Below are positions 38,211 through 49,900 of a stretch of 64,000 bases of DNA, piece after piece. The notes below the pieces were generated by a model. The model saw only the letters and a list, made by a program, of their open reading frames with translations, was not told the DNA's origin and searched no databases. Origin of the DNA: Phoebastria nigripes (taxonomy: Eukaryota > Chordata > Aves > Procellariiformes > Diomedeidae); the NCBI GenBank assembly GCA_035582835.1, contig JAYKAV010002766.1, positions 2,942,683 through 3,006,682 on the forward strand, given 5' to 3'. Numbering within the stretch: the first letter of the stretch is position 1; each line of letters opens with the position of its first letter. The position numbers and the translations under genes were made by a program.

Positions 38211-39549
38211 TTTGGAGCGATCCTGTGCATTGTAATTTTCATCCGCTCAGAGGAGTTAGGGAGTTTGGGATATATCTAAAACTCCAGACAGCTATGAAAA
38301 CTTGAGCTGACGCACCAAAATTTCAGTTCCTGCAGGAGTTTGTGAAAGCGCTGCAGAGCATGCCAGCTAGCAGAGCTCTGTGTGACCTTCACTCCTGCTT
38401 CTAAATCTCTTGAAAGCCCTCAAAACACCTCTCCCCTAAATCTATGTTTCAGGAGTCTGAATAAGTGGCCGTATTTTTTAAAGCTCTGAACACTCAACAG
38501 CTCTTGTGAAAAACAAAAGAAGCTGAATCCTCTTTAAGGGAAGTTCGCCCGCTCCCAGCAAGTTGCAGCTGCTTTTCCCTCCCCCCTTTAAGCTGTCTAT
38601 TAGTTTAAAAGGAATGTGTGGAGATGCAACTAAAATGATGGTAGCTGTACCGGGAGGGTATTTTCCCATTTAAACCACATAAAGAAAAGCAAAAGAAGGG
38701 AAGATCGGTGTGAGGTTTTTCAAAGTGTAAACCTAGCAAGCTTTGACGTACGAAGAAGACATCGTGGTCTCCGATGCTTGCGGACTAGGAAAGCCTGATT
38801 AATGAAGGTTATTGTCGGGGAGGCCTGGCTTTTATGCTCAACACTGAAAGGCACCAACCCTCAAAGTATTCAGCATTACACAATAACAGATTGTGTGCAG
38901 TTAGCCTCAGAAAACAAATGTGCTCTCTCTTATATAAGATTATAGAGCATCCATCACTGGCTGGCATTAAATACCACACAACACTAGTGTATGTAATTAG
39001 CAATACATGAAATCGAAACATTATTTTAAAGGAGTTGGAACAACAACAAAAAATATTTCCCCTTCACTTTGAAGCGTCTTTTCTAAGACGGGGTCCCCAG
39101 AGAACAGACTTCTCCAGCCCCGCGGAGCTGCGCGGCGCTGGGAGGGAAGGGCAGTTACCCTGGGTTTCCCTCCTGCATCCACCCAGCCTCGCTCCGGCAC
39201 TGCCGGGATGCGGCTGCATCAGTCACCGCTCCCAGGACAGGGACGGTTCCCTGCCAAAACCTCTGCTGATCCCCTTACTAGATTTAGACTGCAAATGAAA
39301 TACAACTGTAGAGCTGAAATGGGGAAAATGGGATTTTTTACGAGACACAGTGTGCACTGTGTTAATGGGCTGCTCGTAAACCATGGTTTGCCTCGAAATC
39401 CTCTGCAAAGTCCAAAGAGCTGCCACGTCACAGATCTCTCTGTACTTATTTTGTCTGCCTACAAAAGGAAACAAGGGCATCAATTCTCTCTAGGAGAAAT
39501 GACACCACAGTTGTAAATCCATTTGGTTTGCTCTGCGGTTCACTAGCCC

Positions 39550-39980
39550 TGAGCTGCCGCACCAAGCGACACTGTGAGGGCCCGGACGGTGACCCGGGGA
39601 GCAGAGGGGTCTCGGTGCTGCCGGCAGAGCTGCTTTAGGAACCNGTTTGTCCCCACCTCTCCTCTCTTACTCCAGCGCGACTTCACCGCAGCAGCCAGCG
39701 GCGGTGCAGGATTGGGCGAGGACCCTCCCGACGCAGCACACATGCTGTATAAACCCGCGAGCCCCCCAGTCTCTGGAAGCATTTGGATTCAGGGGGAGAG
39801 GGAGAGGGTAGTTACACACCGAAGGGCAGCTCTTTACACAAAAGTACAGGTGAAAGTGTCTTTCTTCTCCCGTGCCATTCGTTGCTATCACCGTGTTGCT
39901 CAGGCGTCTCCATCGGGCAGCGTGCGCGGGCAGGCACGGCCAGCCCTTACCTCCGGGGGCCGCAAAGAACGGACAGGCGT
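39550..39980. promoter_or_regulatory. Intragenic CpG-rich patch
   Basis: CpG-rich in two parts (39,550-39,740 and 39,890-39,980), with an N at 39,644. Open frames up to 160 codons overlap on both strands. Candidate orphan CpG island. Confidence 0.3.
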
Positions 39981-40014
39981 AAGAAGAAACAGGGACCATC
40001 GGCGGGTGACCCAA

Positions 40015-40057
40015 AGCCCACTGAAGTCATTCCATGCTTTCCATGGAATTCAGTAGC
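40015..40057. repeat. Relic of an old sauropsid repeat (CCCATTGAAGTCAATGG type)
   Basis: AGCCCACTGAAGTCATTCCA TGCTTTCCATGGAATTCAGT resembles AGCCCATTGAAGTCAATGGA with its inverted partner, a phrase common in turtle, crocodile and bird DNA. Diverged. Confidence 0.38.
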
Positions 40058-40089
40058 ATTTACTCTCGCTCGCATCCTGCCCGCCATAT

Positions 40090-40200
40090 GCAAAATGGGA
40101 ACAGTATTTTCCTTAAGTATTTTGCCTAGGGCTACCCAGGGTCTCTGTCGGAGCTGGGACCTGACCTGAGGCTCCTGGATGCCAATCTCTTATCCTGCCT
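40090..40200 (-). repeat. Old MIR/L2-like tail fragment
   Basis: GCAAAATGGGAACAGTATTT, then GCCTAGGGCTACCCAGGGTC, TCTGTCGGAGCTGGGACCTG and AGGCTCCTGGATGCC follow the usual order (AAAATGGG, GCCCAAGGTCACCCAG, GCAGAGCTGGGACTTGAACC, GGTCTCCTGG). This is the best preserved of three such fragments in the window; the others are near 6.1 and 41.7 kb. Confidence 0.55.
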
Positions 40201-41029
40201 TTTTTTTTGCACTGTACTGTACTATCAGCCACACAACTAAGAGCTATATTTAAGCACTTGAATAAACAAACAAACTTCATCCTTGAAACAGTCAAGCATG
40301 CCTCGTGGGGTCCCCATATTCCTCAGTTTTGAATCTCAGGCTGATAATTAAAAACAAAAAAAAAATCACTTATACAAATTAACATAACATCATGCTGTGG
40401 AGCTAGCACAAAACACTTCCTATTTCAAACATGCTTGAATTAAAGGGGGCTTGGATTATTATTTTTTTTTCAAAGAGAGGCAGAGAGAAGTCACTTGCCT
40501 AGATGGCAAGCAGCTGTCTTCGGACGGTGTCCTGAGGGCTCTTTCTAATGCAGCCTGCCCGTGAAAGCCTGGTACAGGACAGGATAACGATACAGGCATA
40601 TCCCTGTTTGCCAGTTTTATGCTTCCCAACTGGAGAAGAGACCAGGGCAGAGTCCGGTTCAGGCACCCAGCAGGGAGGCAGCAGCGCAGGATTTCCAAGG
40701 TTCCCATAAACATCACACAATATTTTGGCCTTGGGTGCACCTTCCGAGATTGCTCCTTCACACCAGGACTTCTGGCCAAAAGGGGCTGCAAAGCTGGTGG
40801 TGTCTCCTGCAGGGGAATGGCCTGACGCTGTTTCCCATGGCTGCGGTAAAGCCAAAGCTGCTGTTACGGGCTGCTGCTTCTGATGAGCATCCTTGACCTG
40901 AGTGGACCCAGAGAGTATTCCAGTCCCTGGAGAGCTCTGGCATCCAGAAGTGTAAAGTGTCCATGGCCCAGCCTCCCTCCCACGGCACCTTGGCTCTGCC
41001 GCACTCCAGGATCGAAGCTGTCCTGTACG

Positions 41030-41210
41030 GGGTAGGAGGCACCTCCCAAGGCCTGCGAGCACCGCACGGTCACCGTCTTGCCAGGCAGCAGCACCCCATC
41101 CCTGCCTCCTCCCAGCCCCGAGGGACAGCCCCAGCGCCCGCCCAGCTGAAGCACAGCCCCGTGCGACCGGCGCACCGGCTCCGGGACGCGTTTGGCACTG
41201 ACTAACGTGC
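41030..41210. promoter_or_regulatory. Small CpG-rich patch
   Basis: CCTGCGAGCACCGCACGGTC, GCGCCCGCCC and GCGACCGGCGCACCGGCTCC. It lies under a 264-codon minus frame (40,499-41,293) that has no recognisable domain. Confidence 0.28.
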
Positions 41211-41259
41211 AGAATCCTTGATGGAATGGATCTGACTGGGGAGCCAAATGATCGGGAGC

Positions 41260-41480
41260 TTATTATAGCCTCCTTTTTAATTAAGTGTCTCAAATAGGGA
41301 TTTAATTGGGATGTAATAGCACACGCTATTGTACGTTAGTTAAATGCCAAGGGATTATTAAGAGTATGTTTTTAAGGCTTTACAGTCCCATATTGAGTAA
41401 ACAGTTGTTAAATTTCAATAAATAACTTTTTTAATCTACATTAAATAAGCAGTTAAGCATATTTAGGATACTCGTTTTTT
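41260..41480. promoter_or_regulatory. AT-rich candidate conserved non-coding element
   Basis: Contains TTTTTAATTAAGTG, GGGATTTAATTGGGATG, AAGGGATTATTAAGAG (bicoid/OTX-type GGATTA), AAACAGTTGTTAAATTTC and ATTAAATAAGCAGTTAAGC. Low CpG. Confidence 0.35.
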
Positions 41481-41674
41481 TCAGAATGACTCCAGTCAGA
41501 GAGTCCCGGGTTGTAATCTCAGTATTTCACTAGTTTAATAGAGTTGTGCCTGCTCATACCTATTTGCTCTGCCTCAAAGACCCTGCCTTGGTGCAGCAAT
41601 CTCAGCTACTTACATCCGCATGTCACAGTCTTTAAAACCCCCACCATTACAACAGCCCAGAGAAGCAGGGAGTG

Positions 41675-41775
41675 CACTTAGCCCTATTTTACAAGCACAG
41701 AATTATGGCACAGAAGAGCAAAGTCATTTGTTCAAAGCCATGCGGGGAGTCTGTAACAGAGCAGAACAGGAGCTA
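41675..41775 (-). repeat. Old MIR/L2-like tail fragment
   Basis: GCCCTATTTTACAAGCACAG AATTATGGCACAGAAGAGCAAAGTCATTTG then TTCAAAGCCATGCGGGGAGT CTGTAACAGAGCAG matches the phrase CCCATTTTACAGATGGGGAA, CTGAGGCACAGAGAGG, AAGTGACTTGCCCAAGGTCA, GTCTGTGGCAGAGC in order. The same orientation as the fragments near 6.1 and 40.1 kb. Confidence 0.52.
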
Positions 41776-42279
41776 ACGAAAGATCAAAAAATACTTCTCT
41801 AAAAATAAGGCTTTGAAAATCTGTAAAGGAAATGCGGCTCTAACAAACTGCTATATTACGATCAAAAATGCAATTAGTCGTACGCTGGTTTTGTCACTGA
41901 CATTGGTAATGAACATACAAATGTCCCACGATCCCCAAAACCTAACGAATTTTTCCATCCATTTGCTACTTGTGTCCAGGAATACCAGATCGGGTAAGGG
42001 GCTCCAGGAGGGACAACAGCAGATGGCCTGCCACCAAGCTTTGATCCCTGGCAGGCAGCTCTCACCTATGTTGTACCAGGAGGGTCTTTCTAAGATGGCA
42101 CATCAGAAACAACAGGTGTAATCGCCCTGGTAACCATGGCAGTGAATAATTTAGGACTCACTTAACCTTCGTATTAAGGCTGATCTTGAGCTTCCTGCTG
42201 CTCTCTGCAGCCGTGGTGGTCTTAAAATGAATTATCAGCGTATCCCAAGGAGTAATTGGGCAAACTGCTGCTGTTCTGT

Positions 42280-42650
42280 AAACCGGCACCTGCGGCACGG
42301 AGGGAGTGCCTCGGTGTTTGGAGGAGAGGACGTAAAGAGGAGGCACCTCCGAGCACAGCCCGGCTGCGGCGGGTGCGGAGCAGGCGCAGGAGCAGCGATG
42401 GCTGCACCAGAGGCGCTGTGCACAGAGACCCTTCGCTAGCGCCGGGCTGGAAAAGCCACCGCGTGTTACGAGAGGGTCGTGGCTGTACCGTTAGGGTTGC
42501 ATCCAGGACGCTTTAGCACCCGCAGCCGGCCCTGGGTGACTGGAGCACAGGAGCGGGCGGCGCAGGTGGGACGCGCAGAGCCGTCTGCTCGCTGCTTGGG
42601 GCACCGCGTCCCCACAGACCTGTGCCGGCTGGCGCTGCTGGGGAGATTGA
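42280..42650. promoter_or_regulatory. Intragenic CpG-rich patch
   Basis: Dense CpG (GGCTGCGGCGGGTGCGG, CGCAGCCGGCC, GCGGGCGGCGCAGG, GGGACGCGCAGAGCCG). Open frames on both strands. One of the clearer orphan CpG-island candidates. Confidence 0.4.
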
Positions 42651-43009
42651 AAAGTCTCTTAAAATCTTGCCCATGCACCTTCTGATCGGAGCTGCCCAGA
42701 GCTTCATACTCCTTTTCTCCTCCTCTAAAGGAACCTGAATTCAAATGCTCCTTTCTGAAGCAAGTCACTTCCATTACTCTGTGTTGTTGAACAGGTAACA
42801 CTAATGAAGAAGACAAAGAAACCAGGAATCTTCAACCAAGTGCACTGTGAAATTAAGGAGAAACTACTGAAGAACGTAAATTATCTGTGCTCCCCATTAG
42901 AGGTAGTTAGCACCATTAAAGCAATCCAGAGGAAAACCTGCCCAGGCACCACCAGCCATTCTCCCTTTGAAATCCATCACTGTCATGTAGTTTTTGTCAG
43001 CTGAAACCA

Positions 43010-43440
43010 AAGGATGGTTAACCCTTTAACATCCAGGCTATTTAGAAATAATTATTGTTATAATAAATCAAAAGTGATGGCTTAACCGGTCGCAAAAATG
43101 TATATATAAAAAACCAAAATGAAGTAGCATGGCCGCAAAGGAAAAATCATTAGCTCCCTAGTGGGTTTACAAGTAATTTGCTAGCAATAAAAATGCAAAA
43201 ACACATTTTGGTGTGTAATGATCATAAATAATCCTTGGACAAGAATTCTTTCCAGGACTCAGAAGTCCACTCCCTTAATGGCAAGTTTTATTACCCTGGT
43301 TTCTCTGTGTTTTCTTTCAAAATGCTGCTGTCATAACAATTTACGAATTACAGTCCTGTTGGCATAAACTTTCATAATTCATATGGAAATAGGTTTCCCC
43401 ACAAACACTCACAAAGCACAGAGAGTCATGTAGCCACATA
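43010..43440. promoter_or_regulatory. AT-rich candidate conserved non-coding element
   Basis: Contains GAAATAATTATTGTTATAATAAATC, GGTTTACAAGTAATTTGCTAGC, GTGTAATGATCATAAATAATCC and CATAACAATTTACGAATTACAG. Dense homeodomain and SOX-like words and no repeats. Conservation not tested. Confidence 0.38.
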
Positions 43441-44089
43441 GAATGACCTTAATAATGCAGTCAAAAAACACAGCTCAGACTCCTGGGCCCGTACCAAACA
43501 CAGACGGTCCCCAGGGCACGTACGCTCCTCCGAGGGGTCCGCGCGTAACTGTGCGGTCGGCGTGGCGCGCTCAGGAGAGCAGCGCTGTCACCCAGGCTGG
43601 TGGCACCTTGCAGGATCTTCAGGAAACAATTGAGCGTTTTGTTTCCAAGCACTGGCCATAAGCGAAGAATCCCAACCGGCTGCTGAGGAAGCCTGTGAAT
43701 GCGGTTTTTTCTTAAAATAGGAGAAAGTACAGCTTGTTCAGGATTTAAACTGTGTTAATTTCTTCCCTCCGCTTTTGAGGCGAGAGGGTGAGGAGTGGAG
43801 TTCAGCATCCAAACTGGAGATAGCGTGGGGGGAGCTGCNATGCAAGGGGACAGAGGCTATTATTTAGGCAAGTCTAAGTGGCAGGTCACATCTGCCAAGG
43901 TTAAATCCTGAACAAGGATCGTGGGGTCTTCTTGTGGCTCCTCTGTGTGGTTGAGTTGTTGCTTCAGCCAAAGTGTATGGGGGGGGGGATCCTTGGAGTA
44001 AGAGGGAGAGAAGGAAGGAGTGAAAGTTAATTAGGTTAGAATTGCCTCCAAAAAGTACTAAAACTAAATGCGAGTTCATAATGTAAAGA

Positions 44090-44810
44090 TAAGGCTATGC
44101 AAATCAGGCTGGGTTTCAGATTTTAGTTGCCATTGCTCTCCCTCTAATTGGAGGAAATGGATCTCTTAACATAAAAAGTTACACTGCAGACAGAAAATAT
44201 TTCATGTTTTTCCTCAAATAACCACCACCACATTAATGTGTAAGAAAATTAAGTAAATATGGATATAACTATGTTTTTACTGATCAGTTTATAAATAGAT
44301 GGGCACATGTACAAAGTCAGTCTTGTCTACTGAAACACACCACTGGGACTGAAGGTAGCTGCTAGGAGAACAGAGGATTGTTTATATTCAACACTTTTAT
44401 TTATAACTTTAACCTTAAGTGAAGTTGATAATCTGTGCAAAGACAACCTCTACATTTTAAAAAATGTTATCGGCTTATCTAAGGTCACGCACCACACTTT
44501 CTGGACAACCCTTTCCCCATGATGTAGATGAATAGGAAAAGAAACTAAAGATCCTACTTCCATTCAATTATGAGCCGAGCCTAGACATCACCCTGAAGCT
44601 AAATGTCCAAGGACTCATTTTGAATTTCTTCTAAGTAAAGACGACAAAAACTGATCTTGCAGAAATAAAAATTTGTAAGAAGAAAAGTGCATAAAATGAG
44701 GAAGAAAATGGTTTTCTTTCCCTATAAAGGAAGAACAGATCTTTTAAGATTTTATAGACCAGAAATTTAAACCAAGAACCTCCTTTTTACAGGTCCCTGT
44801 TTCAGCTTAA
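44090..44810. promoter_or_regulatory. AT-rich block, weak candidate regulatory element
   Basis: AT-rich unique sequence (GCAAATCAGGCTGGG, ACATTAATGTGTAAGAAAATTAAG, TATTTATAACTTTAACC). CTTATCTAAGGTCACGCACC near 44,474 vaguely recalls a MIR/L2 tail, so part of it may be repeat-derived. Confidence 0.25.
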
Positions 44811-46640
44811 AATGGTAATAGCATTACTGCAAACCAAAATTGAATAGCGATGGCATCCCGAGCTGCAGAAGGTGCAGGGCTCTGCAGCGAGCTCTGATGA
44901 GGTTGCAGACTCTGCAGAACTGGGGTGCAGAGGAGCGGGGCAAGGATTCAGAGGATTTCCCTGCGGCTTCTCCTCTCCCCTCCTCTCATCCCAGGTGCAT
45001 GCCTGCCCCTGGGTTTGCAAACTGTGGTTTGAGCTGCCGAGTGCAGGCTTTAAAAGTGCCTTGCGGGAAAGCTGCCATTGGCGCGGATGGGAAACAAGAT
45101 GCCAGCCATCAGCCTGCTTCTGCAGCTTGGGAGCTCCGCGGGGCCTTGCCACACCTCGAGATTTCCAGGCTCCAGTTATGTTTTCAACTTCTGATGAGAT
45201 GGTTCAAATCAGGAAAATCCTGTCTCTGTGCCAGACAGTTAAAACTGAAAGTAATTAAGGCAGAATCTCTTCCTGCAACAGAAAGTACTGAACATGTGGA
45301 GATAGCGTAATAATCAGTGTTTCTGCCATCGAAAGCCCACAAAACAAATTGGATTTTGAATGAAGCACATGGAACAGTGACCTATGTATAAAACTTATCT
45401 TGACCTCCAAAAGTAATGACATTTTGTCTCCAATTCTACTGCTAATTACAAATGCTGAATTCTGAATATTCACATTTGAGAAGGATTCATTGCTTGATTG
45501 TTTAAGAAATCTAACAACAGCAAGATGCCGTGAAGTTTCTCTCTTCGTATGGACAGTCACTTTGCCAAAATTCCCAGACCTGTTCTCAGAGGCAGTTTTC
45601 TGCCCAGCTCAAACTGAGCAGACTCTGGCAGCAAACACCCAAACCGTGGGGAGACTTTGGACCCAGGCTCTTCCTCCTCACCTAAACTATCTGTAAGCTT
45701 CAGGCTTGGTGATTTTGATTCCTCTTGCTTCCTCCCATGGTTAATTCTCTAGATCGACCCTTTCCTAACTCACAGAGGACAGCCAAACGATCTTCCATTT
45801 ACTCAAGTCCTTGAACTGGACAAGACCAACGTACCACGTAAGGGATGGGGAATTTCATCGTCCTTCAGCAGGGGTGAGCCCACCTCCGCTGGGCACGGGA
45901 CACAGCGGAGCCCAGGCAGCGTACCAGGGCAGAGATCCCAAATTAGATTAAGAACCATTTAAGCAGGCTGTAATGCAAAGCAGAGCCAGAGACCAGGGCA
46001 AAAGTGACCTGAAGCATGATTTGCAGTGAATGTCTTTTTCTCTCATAAATAGGAGAGACACTGTGGGATGATTATCCACCCAGATTTATCTCTGCAGCTC
46101 CGTGTGTATCCTTCTGTGCTTAAAAATGTCTCGCTGCCCTTTGCATTATTGCATTGCCCTTTACATTCATACCGCATAAACCTCTCAAGTACCGTAAAAC
46201 TTACAAGGTGTAATATAATGTCATGATTTTCTTTTACACACCATAAACAAAAGTCACTGAAAAAGGAGCACAGAAAGGGAGACGTTATTTGGCCTGACAA
46301 CGATACAGGATGAAAATATATATACAAGTACACATACATATACTCTTACACACTTAAAATCCCAAGCTGGATTGATTATCTGGCATTGATGGATCACTTT
46401 ACTGTGTTACATAGATAAGGAAATTGATTATTCAGTAAATCACCGTCTGCACTAAGAATCCAGTGTTAAAAAAGAAAGAGAAAATATTATAAATCTGTTT
46501 GCACAGGCAAAGAAAAAGCTTGTACTTTTAAGGTTAATCATTATGTACCTTTTGCTGCACATCCAATGAAGGACCAACATCTTGCATTTCTGCGGTGTTA
46601 AATGAGCGGTTTTCCTCCCCAGAGCTCCCTAGGAGTGAAC
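44811..46640. other. Intron 1 stretch, no gene seen
   Basis: Mixed sequence with an AT-rich part at 45,260-45,540 and a TATATATACAAGTACACATACATATACTC purine-pyrimidine run near 46,316-46,345. Frames at 44,840-45,310 are unremarkable. Confidence 0.45.
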
Positions 46641-46980
46641 CTTCCTCGCGTGGCTGCGAGGCTGCTCCGGCCGCTCCTGCGGAGAGCAGCGTGCCGCCAG
46701 CGGGCAGGGTGACCCGGCAGAGCCCCACGGGCCGGCGCTCGCACCCTGAGCCGCGACGCTGCCGTACAGCGCCGGCGGCAGCCGAGCTGGGGGAGCCACA
46801 GAAGATCACCGGAGAGGAAGAAAGTGCCCCAAAATGCTGCAGCAGGTAGGAGGCTGCACGGAGGCTCTGATTCACAGCCTGCTGAATGAAGTGTGACTAC
46901 AGCCTGCCATGAGATGCGCTCAGGAACGGGGAGCACCCCGCACCGTCGGCGTACGGAGGGGAAGAACCTGCCCGTGCACC
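46640..46980. promoter_or_regulatory. Intragenic CpG-rich patch
   Basis: Dense CpG (CTCCGGCCGCTCCTGCGG, GGGCCGGCGCTCGC, GAGCCGCGACGCTGCCG, GCGCCGGCGGCAGCCG). The overlapping 158-codon minus and 84-codon plus frames are compositional. A clear orphan CpG-island candidate. Confidence 0.4.
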
Positions 46981-49900
46981 ACGAGCCTCCAGCCCCCCAC
47001 GCCATGGGCTGTGGAGTGAAGCAGAGCAGAGGGAGCAGGAACATCACAGGAATCGGAGCGAAAAAGGAGACCAAAGGAAAATCGAAACGAAAAATGGAGT
47101 ATCTAGGGCTCGGAGAAACCTTCCACCTCTGTGTCCCTCTGGAGAGCTGGCCAGCAGGTTTTCCAGGCCTGGTTTTGGCCGGTTTGTCTCATGTTTCTTT
47201 CTCGGTGGCAAGCTTACTTCTGCTTCCGAAGGAAAGGAGCAGGAACTGGGTGAAGTCAGAGGCTTTTAAAAAACTCAGGCAAAGCATGTCATTGAAATGC
47301 CTTATAGCAGTATTAATAAATAACAGCAAAAGCTAAGCTAACAGACATGCTTGAGAAAGGAAATACCTAATGGCTGGATGCTTTCTCTGGGGAAAAGCGT
47401 TTGAAGTGGTCTGTGATAAACCTCCTGTAACAGGAATCTGGAGGAAAGAATACAAATATTCCTGCAAGTCATGACTATGATATTGCCAAGCTGAGTTATT
47501 TCTAAAAATCTCCAGGTCACATCACGGTGCCATAACGTTCCTGTGACTCTCAACACAGCAAACAGAGCAGCTGCTCCAAGTCATGTGGTGGCAGTGATTG
47601 AAAACTGCTGCAAGATGTTATTTGCCAAGTGTCCTACAGGTCTGACACTGCCCCAGAAGGCTAATACATGAATTCTCTGGAAACCGCCTTCTTCCCCAAG
47701 AAACTCTGCTGCCTGCACTGTAAAGTAGAAGGCAAAGACGGCAACAGGAGTAGCTGATCCTGTGCTCTCCAAGAATAGTTTGTCTTTCCTTCTCCAACAC
47801 GGAGGATCCCGACCCTGTCGCTGCCCGTGCNGCGGTCAGATGTCACCCAAACAGCAGCAGTCCTGTTACACTGTCAGAACTCTTTCCGTGTATATAAAAA
47901 TGCAAATGGTTATAGAAACCATTAGGAAACTGTCTTGATCTGCTCTAATTTTTCCTAGAAAATATATACCAGCCACCCTTGTGCAGAATATGAGAGATTA
48001 ATAATTCCCCTCCAGTGAGGCATGAATCAGAGCGATTCAGACCGAGCAGCACCTGTTTGGTTAAAGAAAACCTTTATTTACACAGCAATGAAAACAGCCC
48101 TCTTTTTCCGACTCCCAGACACCGTAGCGATACAGACACACGCGTTATTCTTCACTGACGACTTAAAGGCCAACTTTCCGCAGAGCAGCTCCCTTTGGCA
48201 GGCGCCGTTTCACGTTGGCAGCGCAGCCCCGAGGAGCGCCCGTGCAGGCGGAGCGGCGGCGTACCCAGAGAGCAGAGCTGGAGGTGCAGGTGTAGTGGGT
48301 GCAGCACCCAAAGCACAGCCTGGGTCTGTCCTTCATGCGAAAATCTGTCCTCAGATCCCCTGCTAAGCATGCGCTGTAGCCATTTGCTTCATTCATAACA
48401 AAATCAGCCCTGTTCTAACACACAGCTTCTACTGCAGCCAGGGAAAAATTCCATCAGCCCGTGTACCCAGGCAGGCGCGGTGTCTCGCAGGGGGTGGAAT
48501 TTAAAATCACTGCTGTGACTTCCTTCTGAGTGCTTTGTATTCACTGCAAAACTAACCAACAAGTCTAACACTTCGGTCCCAGTAGACAGCCGTAACTCAG
48601 CTAAATTTGTGGGTTACACCAGATTTTATTTACTGTTTCATCCTGGGAGACAAGTAAGAGATGACAGCCATCTATTCATTAAAGTGGGGGAAAGCCGCCC
48701 ACAGCTAATGCTGGTTCTCTCACCATACGCTTCCACATCTTTAATCGAATTTGGACTTTGCAGTACCAGCTCTGTTATTTTAAGAACGGCTTATGTTCCT
48801 ATTCACCTGGGTACTGGTGAGTTCAAAGAGCTGGTCTGTTCACCTCTAAGTCCCCAGTTTGAGCAAAGGACATGCTGTAGCAATCAAATGTCATTACCGG
48901 CTAATGAGTATCCAGTGGCCTATGCACGAGCGGTCAATGGCCTCTTCCCATTCCATATTGGAGATAGGAACCACCACCGTTGTAACCCGAACTGCTGCAG
49001 TGGCACTAGTGAATGCTCCTGAAGCTACTGTTTGCAGATGTCGGAAGGCTAATTTAAATCAATCAGTCTCAAAAGCCTTTGTAATGCACTTAGTGCTCTG
49101 GTACCTGGGAATCTGGATACCCCTTAGTGGGGACCCTGGGTGCCCAGTTTCCAGAGTGATGAGCAAAGTGCAAGTCCCAAGAATCCATCTGAACATTTAT
49201 GTAATTTTAAGTCTTTGTTTTGTTCCCTTGATATTAGCTGGTTTATGTGTCTGCTTAAAAACTTTCCTGAACAGGGATGTTTTTCTGACTCAGTAACTAC
49301 ACAGACTAAACTCCTAATCCAAGGTGCAAATACTCCTTATTTTGGTGTTGGACTTAGTGTGACTTGAGCAAGAAAGTCAGGCTGTACTTCAAAGAACAAA
49401 ATGCAAACTGGGGGCTTTTTCTGCAGGTGGGTGAATCTTTGGTGCGTCAGTTCCCGGCAGGGCTGAGGGCTGAGCCAGGCACCAACCGGTGCCCCTCCAG
49501 ACCTTCGCCGGCAGCACTGGTATCCGGTGCAAGGCAGAGGAGCACTTTCGCACTGCCCTGGACTGTGGGCTTGCCTGGGGAGGCTGGCAGGGAGGAGTAC
49601 TCCATTTGCTCCCGCTGTGCGATACCCAAGTGAGCCATCTCATACCNGAGTCATGCTCTTGCCCAGGCAGCTGACAGAATGTGTTACAGCATCTTTCGGG
49701 CTGCCTGGGAGAGCCTTTACCTGCAAATCCAACGGGCACTGGCAGGAACAAATTACGGCTGAAAACCAGAGCCCCGTTCCCAAAATCTCCTGTGCCCAGA
49801 TCTTTATGGTTTATCACCATTGTGCAGCACCCTGTGTCTCACTAGAGTGACTTTTCAAGGGAGTAGTTACTGTGCAGTCTCTCTCCTCCTCCTGCCAGAC

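Noticed and set aside
40499..41293. 264-codon minus ORF
   Set aside because: No domain, mixed composition with a CpG patch, shorter frames on the opposite strand, no splice or polyadenylation context.
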